Assembly: GCA_964410675.1 (NCBI GenBank)
Contig: CAYPIB010000050.1
Location: 1-21,474, forward strand
Source of the DNA: RGIG3040 sp964410675
GTDB taxonomy: Bacteria > Bacillota > Clostridia > Lachnospirales > Lachnospiraceae
DNA: 21,474 nucleotides
Direction: 5' to 3'
Under the pieces are notes generated by a model that saw nothing but the letters and a program-made list of their open reading frames with translations, was not told the origin of the DNA and ran no database searches. Of the stretch, positions 13,567 through 20,613 are shown one piece after another. The stretch's first letter is position 1; each line of letters begins with the position of its first letter. Made by a program: the position numbers and the translations under genes.

Positions 13567-15036
13567 ATGTTAGAAATTATTATTAAATACTTTTTCATTA
13601 TTATTTGTGCGCTTTTCTCATACAAAAAATTACTCCATTTAAAAGAAGACTCTATCAAAAATAAAGTCCTTTCTTTCTTATTTACATTGGGATTATCCAT
13701 GATTGTGTATTTACTAAAAGATCGTTTTTCCTATATCACAATTCCGATTATAGTGATTGCCTGTATTGTATTTTTAAAATATCTTTGGGATACACCGCTT
13801 GAATTGTCCATATGTGCTACGACGATTTCTTTTGCCGTCAGCTACATAACATTTACGCTTTCTACTATTGTGAATTCTGTTTTTGATTATGTGTTTACAA
13901 ATCTACTTAATTGGTACTACCCCATCTCCATAATCAGCATTTGTCTCATTCAAGGCTGCATGATTTATTTACTCTTTAAAGTAAAGCGGCTGAAAAAAGG
14001 GATGCCTTATTTAATTAATAACGGAGATGGAAATACCGGCGTACTAATAAGCGTATTTATTATAAATAGTGCCATTATTTTTTCAAGTAATAAGGGAACT
14101 AATTTAATCTATATCGTTTCACTTATTCTGATACTGTTTTGTGCTGTTTTTATTCTTTTTTGGTGGCGGAGCCGTATAACAAAAATGTATATGGAAAGAT
14201 TAAAGGATGCGGAAATACAGTCGCTGTATGAAAGAATTGAATATCAAAAAGAAAAAATCAGAAATTTAGAATATCACAATGATAAGTTAGCCTCTATTAT
14301 TCATACCGATAATAAAATAGTACCTGCTTTAGAATTTGCAGTCAGGGATTATCTTGAAGCTTCACCGCAGTTAGAGGATGCTGATTTGCTTTTAAAAAAT
14401 CAAGAACTGTTAAAACACTTAGAATCATTGACAAGAGAACGGTCCGGCATTGTAACAAAATATGAGCTGCATAATAAAAAATTACCACCAACTAATATTT
14501 TTTCTGTCGACGGAACGCTGAACTATATGGCGGCCAAAGCCAAAGAAGAAAACATTAATTTTGATTTAACTCTATCCGGAAGCATTAAGTATATGGTTAA
14601 AAAGATTGTATCGGAAATCAACCTAAACATAATACTTTCCGATTTAATAGAAAATGCAATGATTGCAGTTAAAAATTGTAAAATAAAAAATATTTTGATT
14701 AATATGGGAGTCGTTAAAGATTATTATATTATTGAAATAATTGACAGCGGTGAACCATTCAATCTTGATGTTCTTGCTGATTTTGGAGTAAATAAGATTA
14801 CAACACATAAGGATGAGGGAGGAAGCGGAATTGGCTTAACAACTATTTTTGATATTCTTAAAACCTATAATGCCAGCTTATTTGTAGAAGAATTTCAAAA
14901 TACGAATCCTGCTTACACTAAAAAGATTACAATCCAATTTGATCTGCAAAGCAAATATATTATTAAATCTCATCGGTGGAACCAAATTCGTTCCCTCATC
15001 AATAGGGACGACTTAATCATTATACCAAATTCATAG
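13567..15036 (+). CDS. GHKL-domain membrane sensor histidine kinase
   Basis: A 489-residue protein. The N-terminal 200 residues contain about six or seven hydrophobic segments (near 4-20, 36-51, 57-72, 80-105, 118-137, 158-173, 178-200), as in polytopic peptide-sensing kinases. A coiled-coil-like stretch (about 205-240) leads to the phospho-acceptor in LASIIHTDNKIVPAL (His246). The GHKL ATPase has an N-box LSDLIENAMIAV (Asn363), a G1 Asp in IIDSGEPF (393) and a G2 box EGGSGIGLTTIF. The HTDNK box differs from the RHDxxNH box of AgrC-type kinases such as the one at 17825. A clear AAGGAGAT site precedes ATG. It follows the Spo0A-domain regulator on the same strand, its likely partner. The ligand is unknown. 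Confidence 0.9.
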   Translation: MLEIIIKYFFIIICALFSYKKLLHLKEDSIKNKVLSFLFTLGLSMIVYLLKDRFSYITIPIIVIACIVFLKYLWDTPLELSICATTISFAVSYITFTLSTIVNSVFDYVFTNLLNWYYPISIISICLIQGCMIYLLFKVKRLKKGMPYLINNGDGNTGVLISVFIINSAIIFSSNKGTNLIYIVSLILILFCAVFILFWWRSRITKMYMERLKDAEIQSLYERIEYQKEKIRNLEYHNDKLASIIHTDNKIVPALEFAVRDYLEASPQLEDADLLLKNQELLKHLESLTRERSGIVTKYELHNKKLPPTNIFSVDGTLNYMAAKAKEENINFDLTLSGSIKYMVKKIVSEINLNIILSDLIENAMIAVKNCKIKNILINMGVVKDYYIIEIIDSGEPFNLDVLADFGVNKITTHKDEGGSGIGLTTIFDILKTYNASLFVEEFQNTNPAYTKKITIQFDLQSKYIIKSHRWNQIRSLINRDDLIIIPNS

Positions 15037-15045
15037 GCAGAAAAC

Positions 15046-15079
15046 AAAAATACAATGGTTCACGTACCATTGTATTTTT
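15046..15079. terminator. Bidirectional intrinsic terminator
   Basis: Perfect 14-bp inverted repeat (15046-15059 and 15066-15079) with a 6-base loop. It has A5 and T5 ends, so a U-tract forms on either strand. It lies 9 bp after the kinase stop on the plus strand and 34 bp after the micropeptide stop (15114) on the minus strand, so it ends both converging transcripts. Confidence 0.85.
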
Positions 15080-15113
15080 CGTTTCACTACTCCCATTCAA
15101 TACATTTATTCAA

Positions 15114-15167
15114 CTAAGCAGCTTCAAGCTCCTCATCCGGTCGAATAATAATAATTTTGCTATACAT
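15114..15167 (-). CDS. Candidate 17-residue micropeptide (second of a pair)
   Basis: ATG at 15167 follows GGGAGG with 6-base spacing. The ORF reads MYSKIIIIRPDEELEAA and ends with TAG, just before the bidirectional terminator. It is the last ORF of a short minus-strand transcript that begins at the LytTR-type promoter (15312-15379). Composition is split: a basic/hydrophobic half (YSKIIIIR) and an acidic half (PDEELEAA). It resembles no family I recognise. An Ile-rich start with an acidic tail is reminiscent of processed pheromone precursors, but it contains no Cys for a thiolactone. Confidence 0.45.
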   Translation of the reverse strand: MYSKIIIIRPDEELEAA

Positions 15168-15236
15168 TTTACGCCTCCCACAAACTTACTTATCACGAAT
15201 TTCCCCTTAATGATTATAAATACTCCCCTTTACTTG

Positions 15237-15290
15237 TCAGGCTTTTCTAAGGGAAAAGCACTGAAAACCTATACCCGCGCTAAAACTCAC
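15237..15290 (-). CDS. Candidate 17-residue Cys-containing micropeptide (first of a pair)
   Basis: GTG at 15290 follows GGGAGGG with 4-base spacing. Read from a Met start the peptide is MSFSAGIGFQCFSLRKA, ending with TGA. It is the first ORF after the LytTR-type promoter, whose start site (about 15305) would give a leader of only about 15 nt, just enough for the ribosome binding site. A single Cys followed by hydrophobic residues (QCFSL) is the type of core seen in autoinducing peptides, but there is no AgrD-like acidic C-terminal tail and no AgrB nearby. The GTG start and short spacing make this less certain than the ORF at 17685. Confidence 0.42.
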   Translation of the reverse strand: MSFSAGIGFQCFSLRKA

Positions 15291-15311
15291 TTGTCCCTCC
15301 CTTCGAACTAT

Positions 15312-15379
15312 ATCATATAAGCTGCCGTTTCAGCTTTCAATGAAAAAGTTTCGAACGCATATTTTTCATTCTGAACGTC
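15312..15379 (-). promoter_or_regulatory. LytTR-type activated promoter (half-site pair plus -35/-10)
   Basis: On the minus strand: half-site GACGTTCAG (15379-15371), half-site TGCGTTCGA (15359-15351), repeat period 20 bp, 10-bp gap, TTGAAA (15340-15335), 17-bp spacer, TATGAT (15317-15312). The half-sites approximate the LytTR/AgrA/VirR consensus built on a central GTT. Spacing is identical to the promoter at 17765-17833. It lies just after the stop codon of the LytTR regulator (15398). Confidence 0.72.
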
Positions 15380-15397
15380 AAATTTAATCCAATTAAG

Positions 15398-16117
15398 CTA
15401 ACAAATACCACTTTTCGCCATCTTTCTAATATAAGCATGGTAGGCATTTCTTGTCTCATGCTGTCGTCTTGTGGCAATCGGTAAAACATGACCATTGTCC
15501 ATTATAATTTTCGTATCTAAAAATTTCACACGCTCTAAATTAATGAGAACCGATTTATGAGTTTGTAAAAAATGATAACTGTTTAATTCTTCCGTCCACT
15601 CTCTAATACTTTTCCTGACAATGTATTGTTTATCAGCAGTCACAATTTTAGAGTATTGTCTCTGCGCAATAATATACACCACTTCATCAGTATTATAATA
15701 TAATTTGACGTCATTTGTTTCATCGATTGCAATCCGATATTTATTCTGTTTTTCTATTAAAATCTCACTTAGCACTTGATTGATGCGCTCCCTCTTAACA
15801 GGTTTTCGTAAGAACGAAAATACTTGAGGACCAAATGCCTCCTGCATTCTCTCCACACAGCTTGTCAGGTAAACAATCATAACTGATTTATTAATATGAG
15901 GAATTCTTTTACCAACTTCAATACCATCCATGCCCGGCATATCAATATCTAAAAAGAGAATATTGCAATCGTGCAAATTAGCAAGGCACTCTTCACCGGA
16001 ATTATAAATATGAATACTGCTCTTTATAGCATTTTTGCAACAATATTCTAAAATAAACTGCTTTATTTTATTACAAAAAATTGGCTCATCATCACATATT
16101 ACTATTTTAGTTTTCAT
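15398..16117 (-). CDS. LytTR-family response regulator without adjacent kinase
   Basis: A 239-residue AgrA/LytR-type regulator. The receiver domain (1-122) has CDDEP (Asp9, Asp10), the phospho-acceptor in LFLDIDMPGMDG (Asp57), Thr in YLTSCV and Lys in FLRKPVKRE. The LytTR DNA-binding domain occupies about 135-235: DEVVYIIAQRQYSKIVT, the YIVRKSIREWTEELNSYHFLQTHKSVLINLERV segment, and VLPIATRRQHETRNAYHAYIRKMAKSGIC. It is a clear paralogue of the regulator at 19141, with the same CDDEPIFC start, PQVFSF segment and terminal IC. No kinase gene follows. Instead a LytTR-type promoter and two micropeptide ORFs lie downstream. It may be phosphorylated by the kinase at 17825. An AAGGTGAT site precedes the ATG. 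Confidence 0.92.
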   Translation of the reverse strand: MKTKIVICDDEPIFCNKIKQFILEYCCKNAIKSSIHIYNSGEECLANLHDCNILFLDIDMPGMDGIEVGKRIPHINKSVMIVYLTSCVERMQEAFGPQVFSFLRKPVKRERINQVLSEILIEKQNKYRIAIDETNDVKLYYNTDEVVYIIAQRQYSKIVTADKQYIVRKSIREWTEELNSYHFLQTHKSVLINLERVKFLDTKIIMDNGHVLPIATRRQHETRNAYHAYIRKMAKSGIC

Positions 16118-16159
16118 ATTATCACCTTTTTATGTTTTGTTTTTTGTTCTTCCTTATTT

Positions 16160-16187
16160 ATTATACTAAGAATGTAAAATTTCACAA
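16160..16187 (-). promoter_or_regulatory. Promoter of the orphan LytTR regulator
   Basis: On the minus strand: TTGTGA (16187-16182), 16-bp spacer, TATAAT (16165-16160). The leader would be about 36 nt. No LytTR half-site pair is visible here, so autoregulation is not suggested. Confidence 0.55.
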
Positions 16188-16344
16188 GTGCATTTACCTC
16201 TATTTATAAAGCTTTTAGTTGTTATGCATTATTCTTTTAATTTTTTTGCCTATTCCGAAACTTTCTTCCTATAGCCAAGCATACCTTAATTTAGTATAAT
16301 GTTTAAAGCAACAAATAATATGAAGAAACTTATTGGGTATTGCG

Positions 16345-16785
16345 ATGGACTATATTAGAAAATTTACAGAATATGATTTGCCGGCTGTCATAAAAATCTG
16401 GTACGAGGGCAATTTAGAGGCTCATGATTTTGTTCCAAAGACATTTTGGGACCGAAATATTAATTATGTATCAAAAGCAATCAAAGAAGCCGACACCTAT
16501 GTTTACGAAATCGACGGACAGGTAGTTGGTTTTATAGGTATGGATAACGATTATCTGGCAGGCCTTTTTATTCACCGGGAATTCAGAGGAATGGGCTATG
16601 GAGGCAGACTTCTTAACTTTATAAAGGAAAAATATGATTCGTTTACTCTTCATGTTTTTGAAAATAACTACGGTGCTTATTGCTTTTATGAGAACCAGGG
16701 ACTGATAAAACAAGCGGAAGAAGTACATGAAGATTTAGGTGAAGTTGAATTCATAATGCGTTACACCAATAAAATAGAATACTAG
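16345..16785 (+). CDS. GNAT-family N-acetyltransferase
   Basis: A 146-residue protein beginning MDYIRKFTEYDLPAVIKIWYEGN. The family-defining acetyl-CoA loop is EFRGMGYGGRLLNF (Arg81 to Gly86 core), preceded by the strand DYLAGLFIH. It ends with HVFENNYGAYCFYENQGLIK, the usual GNAT motif B region. It resembles YjaB/PhnO-like small acetyltransferases, but the substrate cannot be assigned. The frame is open to a TTG at 16333, but only ATG at 16345 has even a weak GGG-type site, so the start is uncertain. It is followed after 14 bp by a HAD phosphatase on the same strand, probably co-transcribed. Confidence 0.87.
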   Translation: MDYIRKFTEYDLPAVIKIWYEGNLEAHDFVPKTFWDRNINYVSKAIKEADTYVYEIDGQVVGFIGMDNDYLAGLFIHREFRGMGYGGRLLNFIKEKYDSFTLHVFENNYGAYCFYENQGLIKQAEEVHEDLGEVEFIMRYTNKIEY

Positions 16786-16799
16786 AAAGAGAAAGAATT

Positions 16800-17624
16800 A
16801 TGTCAAATACAAGTGAAAAAGTACTCGTTTTGGATATCGACGGTACACTTACCAATTCTAACAAGGAAATCACTCCCGATACCAAACGCGGGATTATTGA
16901 AGTGCTAAAGAGAGGCCATAAAGTTATTTTAGCATCCGGCCGCCCTACTTCCGGTATGCGAAAATACGCCAAGGAATTAGAGCTGGAAAAATATGGCGGA
17001 TATCTGCTTTCTTTTAATGGAGGCAGCATCATAAATTGTAAAACAGGTGAAATTATTTTTCAAAAAAGTTTGCCGCGAACAACTATACCGGGACTTTTCC
17101 GCTATGCACGAGCCAATGACTTAGGAATTGTCACATACCTTGGCAATCAAATTATACTTGGGACCAGACCTGATCAATATATTGAGCTCGAATCTCGTAT
17201 TAATGATATGCCAATTAAAAAGGTCGATAACTTTATAAATTATATCGATTTTGATGTCAATAAATGCTTATTAACCGCACCCCCTGAAATTGCTGAAAAT
17301 TATGAGCAGGAATTACAGGACTTATATGGTAATATTTTAAGTATTTATCGCTCAGAGCCTTTTTTTATCGAAGTTATGCCTAGAAATGTTGATAAAGCAG
17401 CATCTCTCGATTTTATGCTTTCTTCTGTCGGACTGACAAAAGATAATGCAATCTGCTGCGGTGACGGCTTTAACGACCTCACTATGATAAAGTATGCCGG
17501 ACTTGGCGTTGCGATGGGAAATGCTCAAGAAAAAGTAAAGGCTGCCGCTGATTTTATTACAAAGTCAAACGATGAGAATGGTCTTGTAACTGTCATTAAT
17601 AAATTTATTTTAGCTGCAACTTAA
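16800..17624 (+). CDS. Cof-type HAD-IIB sugar/cofactor phosphatase
   Basis: A 274-residue Cof/YidA-type HAD hydrolase. The nucleophile motif is VLDIDGTLTNS (Asp12, Asp14), motif II is ILASGRPTSGM, the catalytic Lys is in RNVDKAASLDFML, and motif IV is CGDGFNDLTMIKYAGLGVAMGNA. The C2B cap between motifs II and III has the LLSFNGGSII start typical of the subfamily. Such enzymes dephosphorylate sugar phosphates, flavin or pyridoxal phosphates with broad specificity, so no exact substrate is claimed. It probably forms a two-gene transcript with the preceding GNAT and ends at the stem-loop at 17640-17669. The ribosome binding site (GAGAAAGAA) is weak. Confidence 0.92.
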   Translation: MSNTSEKVLVLDIDGTLTNSNKEITPDTKRGIIEVLKRGHKVILASGRPTSGMRKYAKELELEKYGGYLLSFNGGSIINCKTGEIIFQKSLPRTTIPGLFRYARANDLGIVTYLGNQIILGTRPDQYIELESRINDMPIKKVDNFINYIDFDVNKCLLTAPPEIAENYEQELQDLYGNILSIYRSEPFFIEVMPRNVDKAASLDFMLSSVGLTKDNAICCGDGFNDLTMIKYAGLGVAMGNAQEKVKAAADFITKSNDENGLVTVINKFILAAT

Positions 17625-17639
17625 TGTTTATATAAATGA

Positions 17640-17669
17640 AAATAGGCTGTCCGGCAAGACAGCCTATTT
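17640..17669. terminator. Bidirectional stem-loop terminator
   Basis: Perfect 12-bp inverted repeat AAATAGGCTGTC (17640-17651) and GACAGCCTATTT (17658-17669), 6-base loop. The U-rich tail is better on the minus strand, where it ends the micropeptide transcript (stop at 17685). It also ends the HAD phosphatase transcript on the plus strand, less strongly. Confidence 0.75.
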
Positions 17670-17684
17670 AACCCCCAAATACTT

Positions 17685-17741
17685 TTACTTCACCCATGGA
17701 AATACATAATAAAACATATGAAATATTGTAAAAGTGCTCAT
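17685..17741 (-). CDS. Candidate 18-residue hydrophobic micropeptide under a LytTR-type promoter
   Basis: ATG at 17741 has a near-perfect AAAAGGAGG with 8-base spacing. The ORF reads MSTFTIFHMFYYVFPWVK and ends TAA. It lies between the GHKL kinase stop (17825) and the stem-loop terminator (17640-17669), on the same strand as the regulator-kinase operon. Its own promoter (17765-17793) with LytTR half-sites sits in the 83-bp gap. The peptide is strongly hydrophobic and aromatic (five Phe, two Tyr, one Trp) with a single C-terminal Lys. It could be a short hydrophobic pheromone, a membrane-active toxin or a kinase modulator. It has no Cys and no AgrD features. Promoter, ribosome binding site and terminator together make a real gene likely; function is unknown. 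Confidence 0.6.
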   Translation of the reverse strand: MSTFTIFHMFYYVFPWVK

Positions 17742-17764
17742 ATTACCTACCTCCTTTTACAATA

Positions 17765-17833
17765 ATATTACATATTTCTTTTCATCTCTTCAAACAGAAT
17801 GTTCCTAACGGTCTTAATATATTACTAACGGTA
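17765..17833 (-). promoter_or_regulatory. LytTR-type activated promoter for the 18-residue micropeptide
   Basis: On the minus strand: half-sites ACCGTTAGT (starting 17832) and ACCGTTAGG (starting 17812) with a 20-bp period, 10-bp gap, TTGAAG (17793-17788), 17-bp spacer, TAATAT (17770-17765). Both half-sites fit the general LytTR consensus. The first overlaps the kinase stop codon. The start site would be near 17758, giving a leader of about 17 nt that consists mainly of the ribosome binding site. Confidence 0.75.
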
Positions 17834-19147
17834 ATTCATTACCGCACCATTTAATATTATTTCAATTATAAATTGTCCCTCTAGATTAGAAAATTCAATA
17901 GTTCCATTGTAATTTTTAACTATATCAAAAATATTCTGCATCCCATATCCATGATTTTCCTTATCCTTTTTACTAGTACCTTTCCCAAGCTTCTGGATAT
18001 TGACTGGCTCACTGACAGGATTTGAAATACTAATAATTAAATTTTCTTTGTAATATTTCAACTCCAATATAACCTCTTTTTTACTAACTCCAATGTATCT
18101 TTCACATGCTTCTACAGCATTTGATACTAAATTATAGAATAAGGAACATAAATCTGGTGTATCTATAGTCAACTCCTTAACAAGTGAACCTTTTAATAAA
18201 ATTTCTATTCCTTGTTCTTTTTCCCTAACTGCTATTTCTGTTAAAATGGCATTTACTAAATCATTGCCGCTTTCAAAAGGTCTGTCAACAATTTTTAAAA
18301 GTTGTACCCCAAATGATTCTAAATATTTTTCTAATTCTTCATAATTTTGATTATGCAATAAACTTTCCATACAATAATAATGATTTTTCATATCATGTCG
18401 AAACTTTTTAATTTCATGATCTTTATAAGACAACATTTGATAATACTGTGCCTGCATTTCTAAAAATTCATCTTTTAACTCATTTTCTCTCAGGTAATAT
18501 TTCCTTGAATTATCAATTAAAACAAATAAAAATGCTCCTACAAAAAATAATAGTCCAAATCCTAAAATAAACATTAAAAAGCTTTGATTCCAAAAGCTGT
18601 TCCATTCATCAGGAGAACTTCTTAAATAGCTGCGTTCGATTTGAATCGTCATTAGAAGCAACAACACTCCACCTATAAAAATTATTAACATTTGATACCA
18701 AGTAATAAATTTTAAGAAATGAGCATATTTTTTCATAAATCTTCTGAAAATAAGCATTAATATAATAATTATAATGCCACCATAAAAATCTATTTCCCAA
18801 CTTGATTCCATAGTTCTAAATGATTTATTTGTAAATAAAAACATTATATACATAAATAGTATTTGAAACGCGGCAAATATTGTATCAATAACTAAATATA
18901 AACACCATCGCCTAATAATTTTTCCTTTGACTAAAAATAGAATTGTCAAAGTTTCAAGCAAGTATATAATTGGCGGTTCTGGTAATGTCTGCCCCGGCAT
19001 AACTAAATATGCCTTTGCTGCAACCAAAATAAAGCAAGAGACGACATATCTCCATCTTTTATTCGTTAAATTTTGTTGAAACAAATATTTCATTCCGATT
19101 AGTACTTGTGCAATATAAAGAATCTCACACAAGCACCGTATCAGCAT
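17825..19147 (-). CDS. AgrC-like GHKL sensor histidine kinase
   Basis: A 440-residue polytopic kinase. The first 212 residues contain about six or seven membrane segments, the architecture of AgrC/VirS peptide-sensing kinases. A coiled-coil stretch (about 215-245) leads to the phospho-acceptor box KKFRHDMKNHYYCMESLL (His251). The GHKL ATPase has an N-box LFYNLVSNAVEACE (Asn343) and a G2 box ENHGYGMQNIFDIV (near 393-405). The ATG overlaps the end of the LytTR regulator by 7 bp, with GGAGGAAAAT inside that gene, so the two are translationally coupled. The C-terminal codons carry the first half of the LytTR-type site for the downstream micropeptide. That peptide is a candidate ligand or output. 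Confidence 0.92.
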   Translation of the reverse strand: MLIRCLCEILYIAQVLIGMKYLFQQNLTNKRWRYVVSCFILVAAKAYLVMPGQTLPEPPIIYLLETLTILFLVKGKIIRRWCLYLVIDTIFAAFQILFMYIMFLFTNKSFRTMESSWEIDFYGGIIIIILMLIFRRFMKKYAHFLKFITWYQMLIIFIGGVLLLLMTIQIERSYLRSSPDEWNSFWNQSFLMFILGFGLLFFVGAFLFVLIDNSRKYYLRENELKDEFLEMQAQYYQMLSYKDHEIKKFRHDMKNHYYCMESLLHNQNYEELEKYLESFGVQLLKIVDRPFESGNDLVNAILTEIAVREKEQGIEILLKGSLVKELTIDTPDLCSLFYNLVSNAVEACERYIGVSKKEVILELKYYKENLIISISNPVSEPVNIQKLGKGTSKKDKENHGYGMQNIFDIVKNYNGTIEFSNLEGQFIIEIILNGAVMNYR

Positions 19148-19863
19148 ATTTTCCTCCGAGCCATCCTTTTTACATATTGACCGTACACCTTCTTGGTTTC
19201 AGTCATTCTTCTAATTGCAATTTGCAGCACCTCACCGTTTTCTAACGTAATTGCAGTATCAATTTTGTGAACAAATCCAAGATTTACAAGTATAGATTTA
19301 TGAATTTGACAAAAATCATACTTTTCTAATTCTTGATACCACTCATGCATACATTTTCTCACAATATAGTTATCCGTTTTGGTGACTATATTTGTATACT
19401 GGTGCTCTGCCTTAATATACAGAATTTGGTCAACAAATAAATATTTCAATTGATTTTGCAACGTTAGAATTTCAACTAAATGTCTATTCTTTCTATCTTG
19501 AATCACAGTACTAAGCACATGAAATATCTGTTCTTTTTCTGCGGGTTTCTTGATAAAGGAAAATACTTGCGGACTGAATGCTTCTATCATTCTTCCGGTA
19601 TAGTTTGTTACATAAACAATTGCTATTTTTTTGTTAATTTGTGTAATTCGTTCCTTAACTTCAATCCCATCCATCTTTGGCATTTCAATATCTAAAAATA
19701 ATAGATTACAATCCTCAATATTTTCGATACACTCCGCACCTGAAAGACATTTCTTGATTGTAAAATTGATATTATTTTCCTCGAAATATTCTTTGACTAA
19801 CTTTTCTAAACCGGCACAAAAAATGGGTTCATCATCACATATAATTACTTTAAATTTTTTCAT
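19141..19863 (-). CDS. LytTR-family response regulator (AgrA/VirR type)
   Basis: A 240-residue regulator starting MKKFKVIICDDEPIFC. The receiver has Asp10/Asp11, the phospho-acceptor in LFLDIEMPKMDG (Asp58), Thr in YVTNYT and Lys in FIKKPAEKE. The LytTR domain (about 140-238) includes DQILYIKAEHQYTNIVT, CQIHKSILVNLGFV and the terminal RMARRKIC. The frame is open 12 codons further upstream, but ATGGAGTAATAAA places the ribosome binding site for ATG at 19863. It is first in a two-gene operon with the GHKL kinase. It is a close paralogue of the regulator at 15398. The most likely target is the half-site pair at 17804-17833, and perhaps also that at 15351-15379. Confidence 0.93.
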   Translation of the reverse strand: MKKFKVIICDDEPIFCAGLEKLVKEYFEENNINFTIKKCLSGAECIENIEDCNLLFLDIEMPKMDGIEVKERITQINKKIAIVYVTNYTGRMIEAFSPQVFSFIKKPAEKEQIFHVLSTVIQDRKNRHLVEILTLQNQLKYLFVDQILYIKAEHQYTNIVTKTDNYIVRKCMHEWYQELEKYDFCQIHKSILVNLGFVHKIDTAITLENGEVLQIAIRRMTETKKVYGQYVKRMARRKIC

Positions 19864-19932
19864 TTTATTACTCCATATTAAATCCTTGATTAGTGACAAT
19901 AATCTTATTAATTCATTTCATTACAGCTATTT

Positions 19933-19960
19933 ATTATATCAAACTCCAGACTTAATACAA
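19933..19960 (-). promoter_or_regulatory. Promoter of the LytTR regulator-kinase operon
   Basis: On the minus strand: TTGTAT (19960-19955), 16-bp spacer, perfect TATAAT (19938-19933). The leader would be about 65 nt. No LytTR half-site pair was found upstream. Confidence 0.5.
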
Positions 19961-20085
19961 CACCAATGTCGTTATTTGTAATTTTTTGTCTGTAATTGTA
20001 ATATTTCTTTTTTATTAAATAAATATTTTGAAGTATTTATAGAATAATAAAGAATAGAATAGCTTTAAAATATAAAGGAGAATAT

Positions 20086-20601
20086 ATGAAACACTATCGC
20101 AAACAATGTACCTTTATTATATGGGGAACAATAATATGCTTTATGATTGCTTGGATACAACATTCTGCCTATGAGTTTTTAGGCAAACCTAAATTTCTTG
20201 CTTTTTTGCTTCCGGTCAATGAAAGTATATGGGAGCACTTAAAGCTTGCATTTTATCCTGTTTTAATCGTCGTGCTCTGTCCCTGGTGCAGCTACATTAA
20301 ATCAATACCGATAAAAAAGAGAATTGTGATGAGCACAATTTCTGTAATACTAAGCCAGTCCATTGTATTATTTGGATATTACGGCCTGAAGGAAGGCTTC
20401 CTGCTCCAGGGATTGTGGGTGGATTTAGTTTTGCTTATCATTGGTATTATTTGGGGACTCTTTCATGGCGTTATGACTGAAAATGAAAAAATCGGTAATT
20501 TCTTTTATTATTTAAGCATTGTATATCTTATTGCAATGATACTATTGTTTTGGCGTTTTTCCTTTTACCCACCGTCTTATCCTGTTTTTCAGGCACCCTG
20601 A
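20086..20601 (+). CDS. DUF6512-like small membrane protein
   Basis: A 171-residue integral membrane protein with about five hydrophobic segments (near 10-28, 50-68, 80-98, 108-125 and 138-157). The segment FLLPVNESIWEHLKLAFYPVL, with its conserved polar/aromatic NESIWEH inside a hydrophobic context, and the later WGLFHGVMTE are what I associate with the DUF6512 family of Clostridia. No function is known for the family. An AAAGGAG site precedes the ATG. It is transcribed divergently from the LytTR regulator and ends at the cruciform terminator shared with proS. No partner gene is seen. The family name is from memory and less certain than the membrane topology. Confidence 0.75.
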   Translation: MKHYRKQCTFIIWGTIICFMIAWIQHSAYEFLGKPKFLAFLLPVNESIWEHLKLAFYPVLIVVLCPWCSYIKSIPIKKRIVMSTISVILSQSIVLFGYYGLKEGFLLQGLWVDLVLLIIGIIWGLFHGVMTENEKIGNFFYYLSIVYLIAMILLFWRFSFYPPSYPVFQAP

Positions 20602-20613
20602 TTAAACCATAAT

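Noticed and set aside
16118..16344. LytTR half-site pair upstream of the orphan LytTR regulator
   Set aside because: No GTT-centred pair with 20-22 bp period was found; only an ordinary TTGTGA-16-TATAAT promoter.
12594..19960. An agr quorum-sensing operon with AgrB and AgrD
   Set aside because: No AgrB-like integral membrane protease or AgrD-like propeptide (amphipathic leader, Cys/Ser core, acidic tail) is encoded; only the kinase and regulator types are shared.
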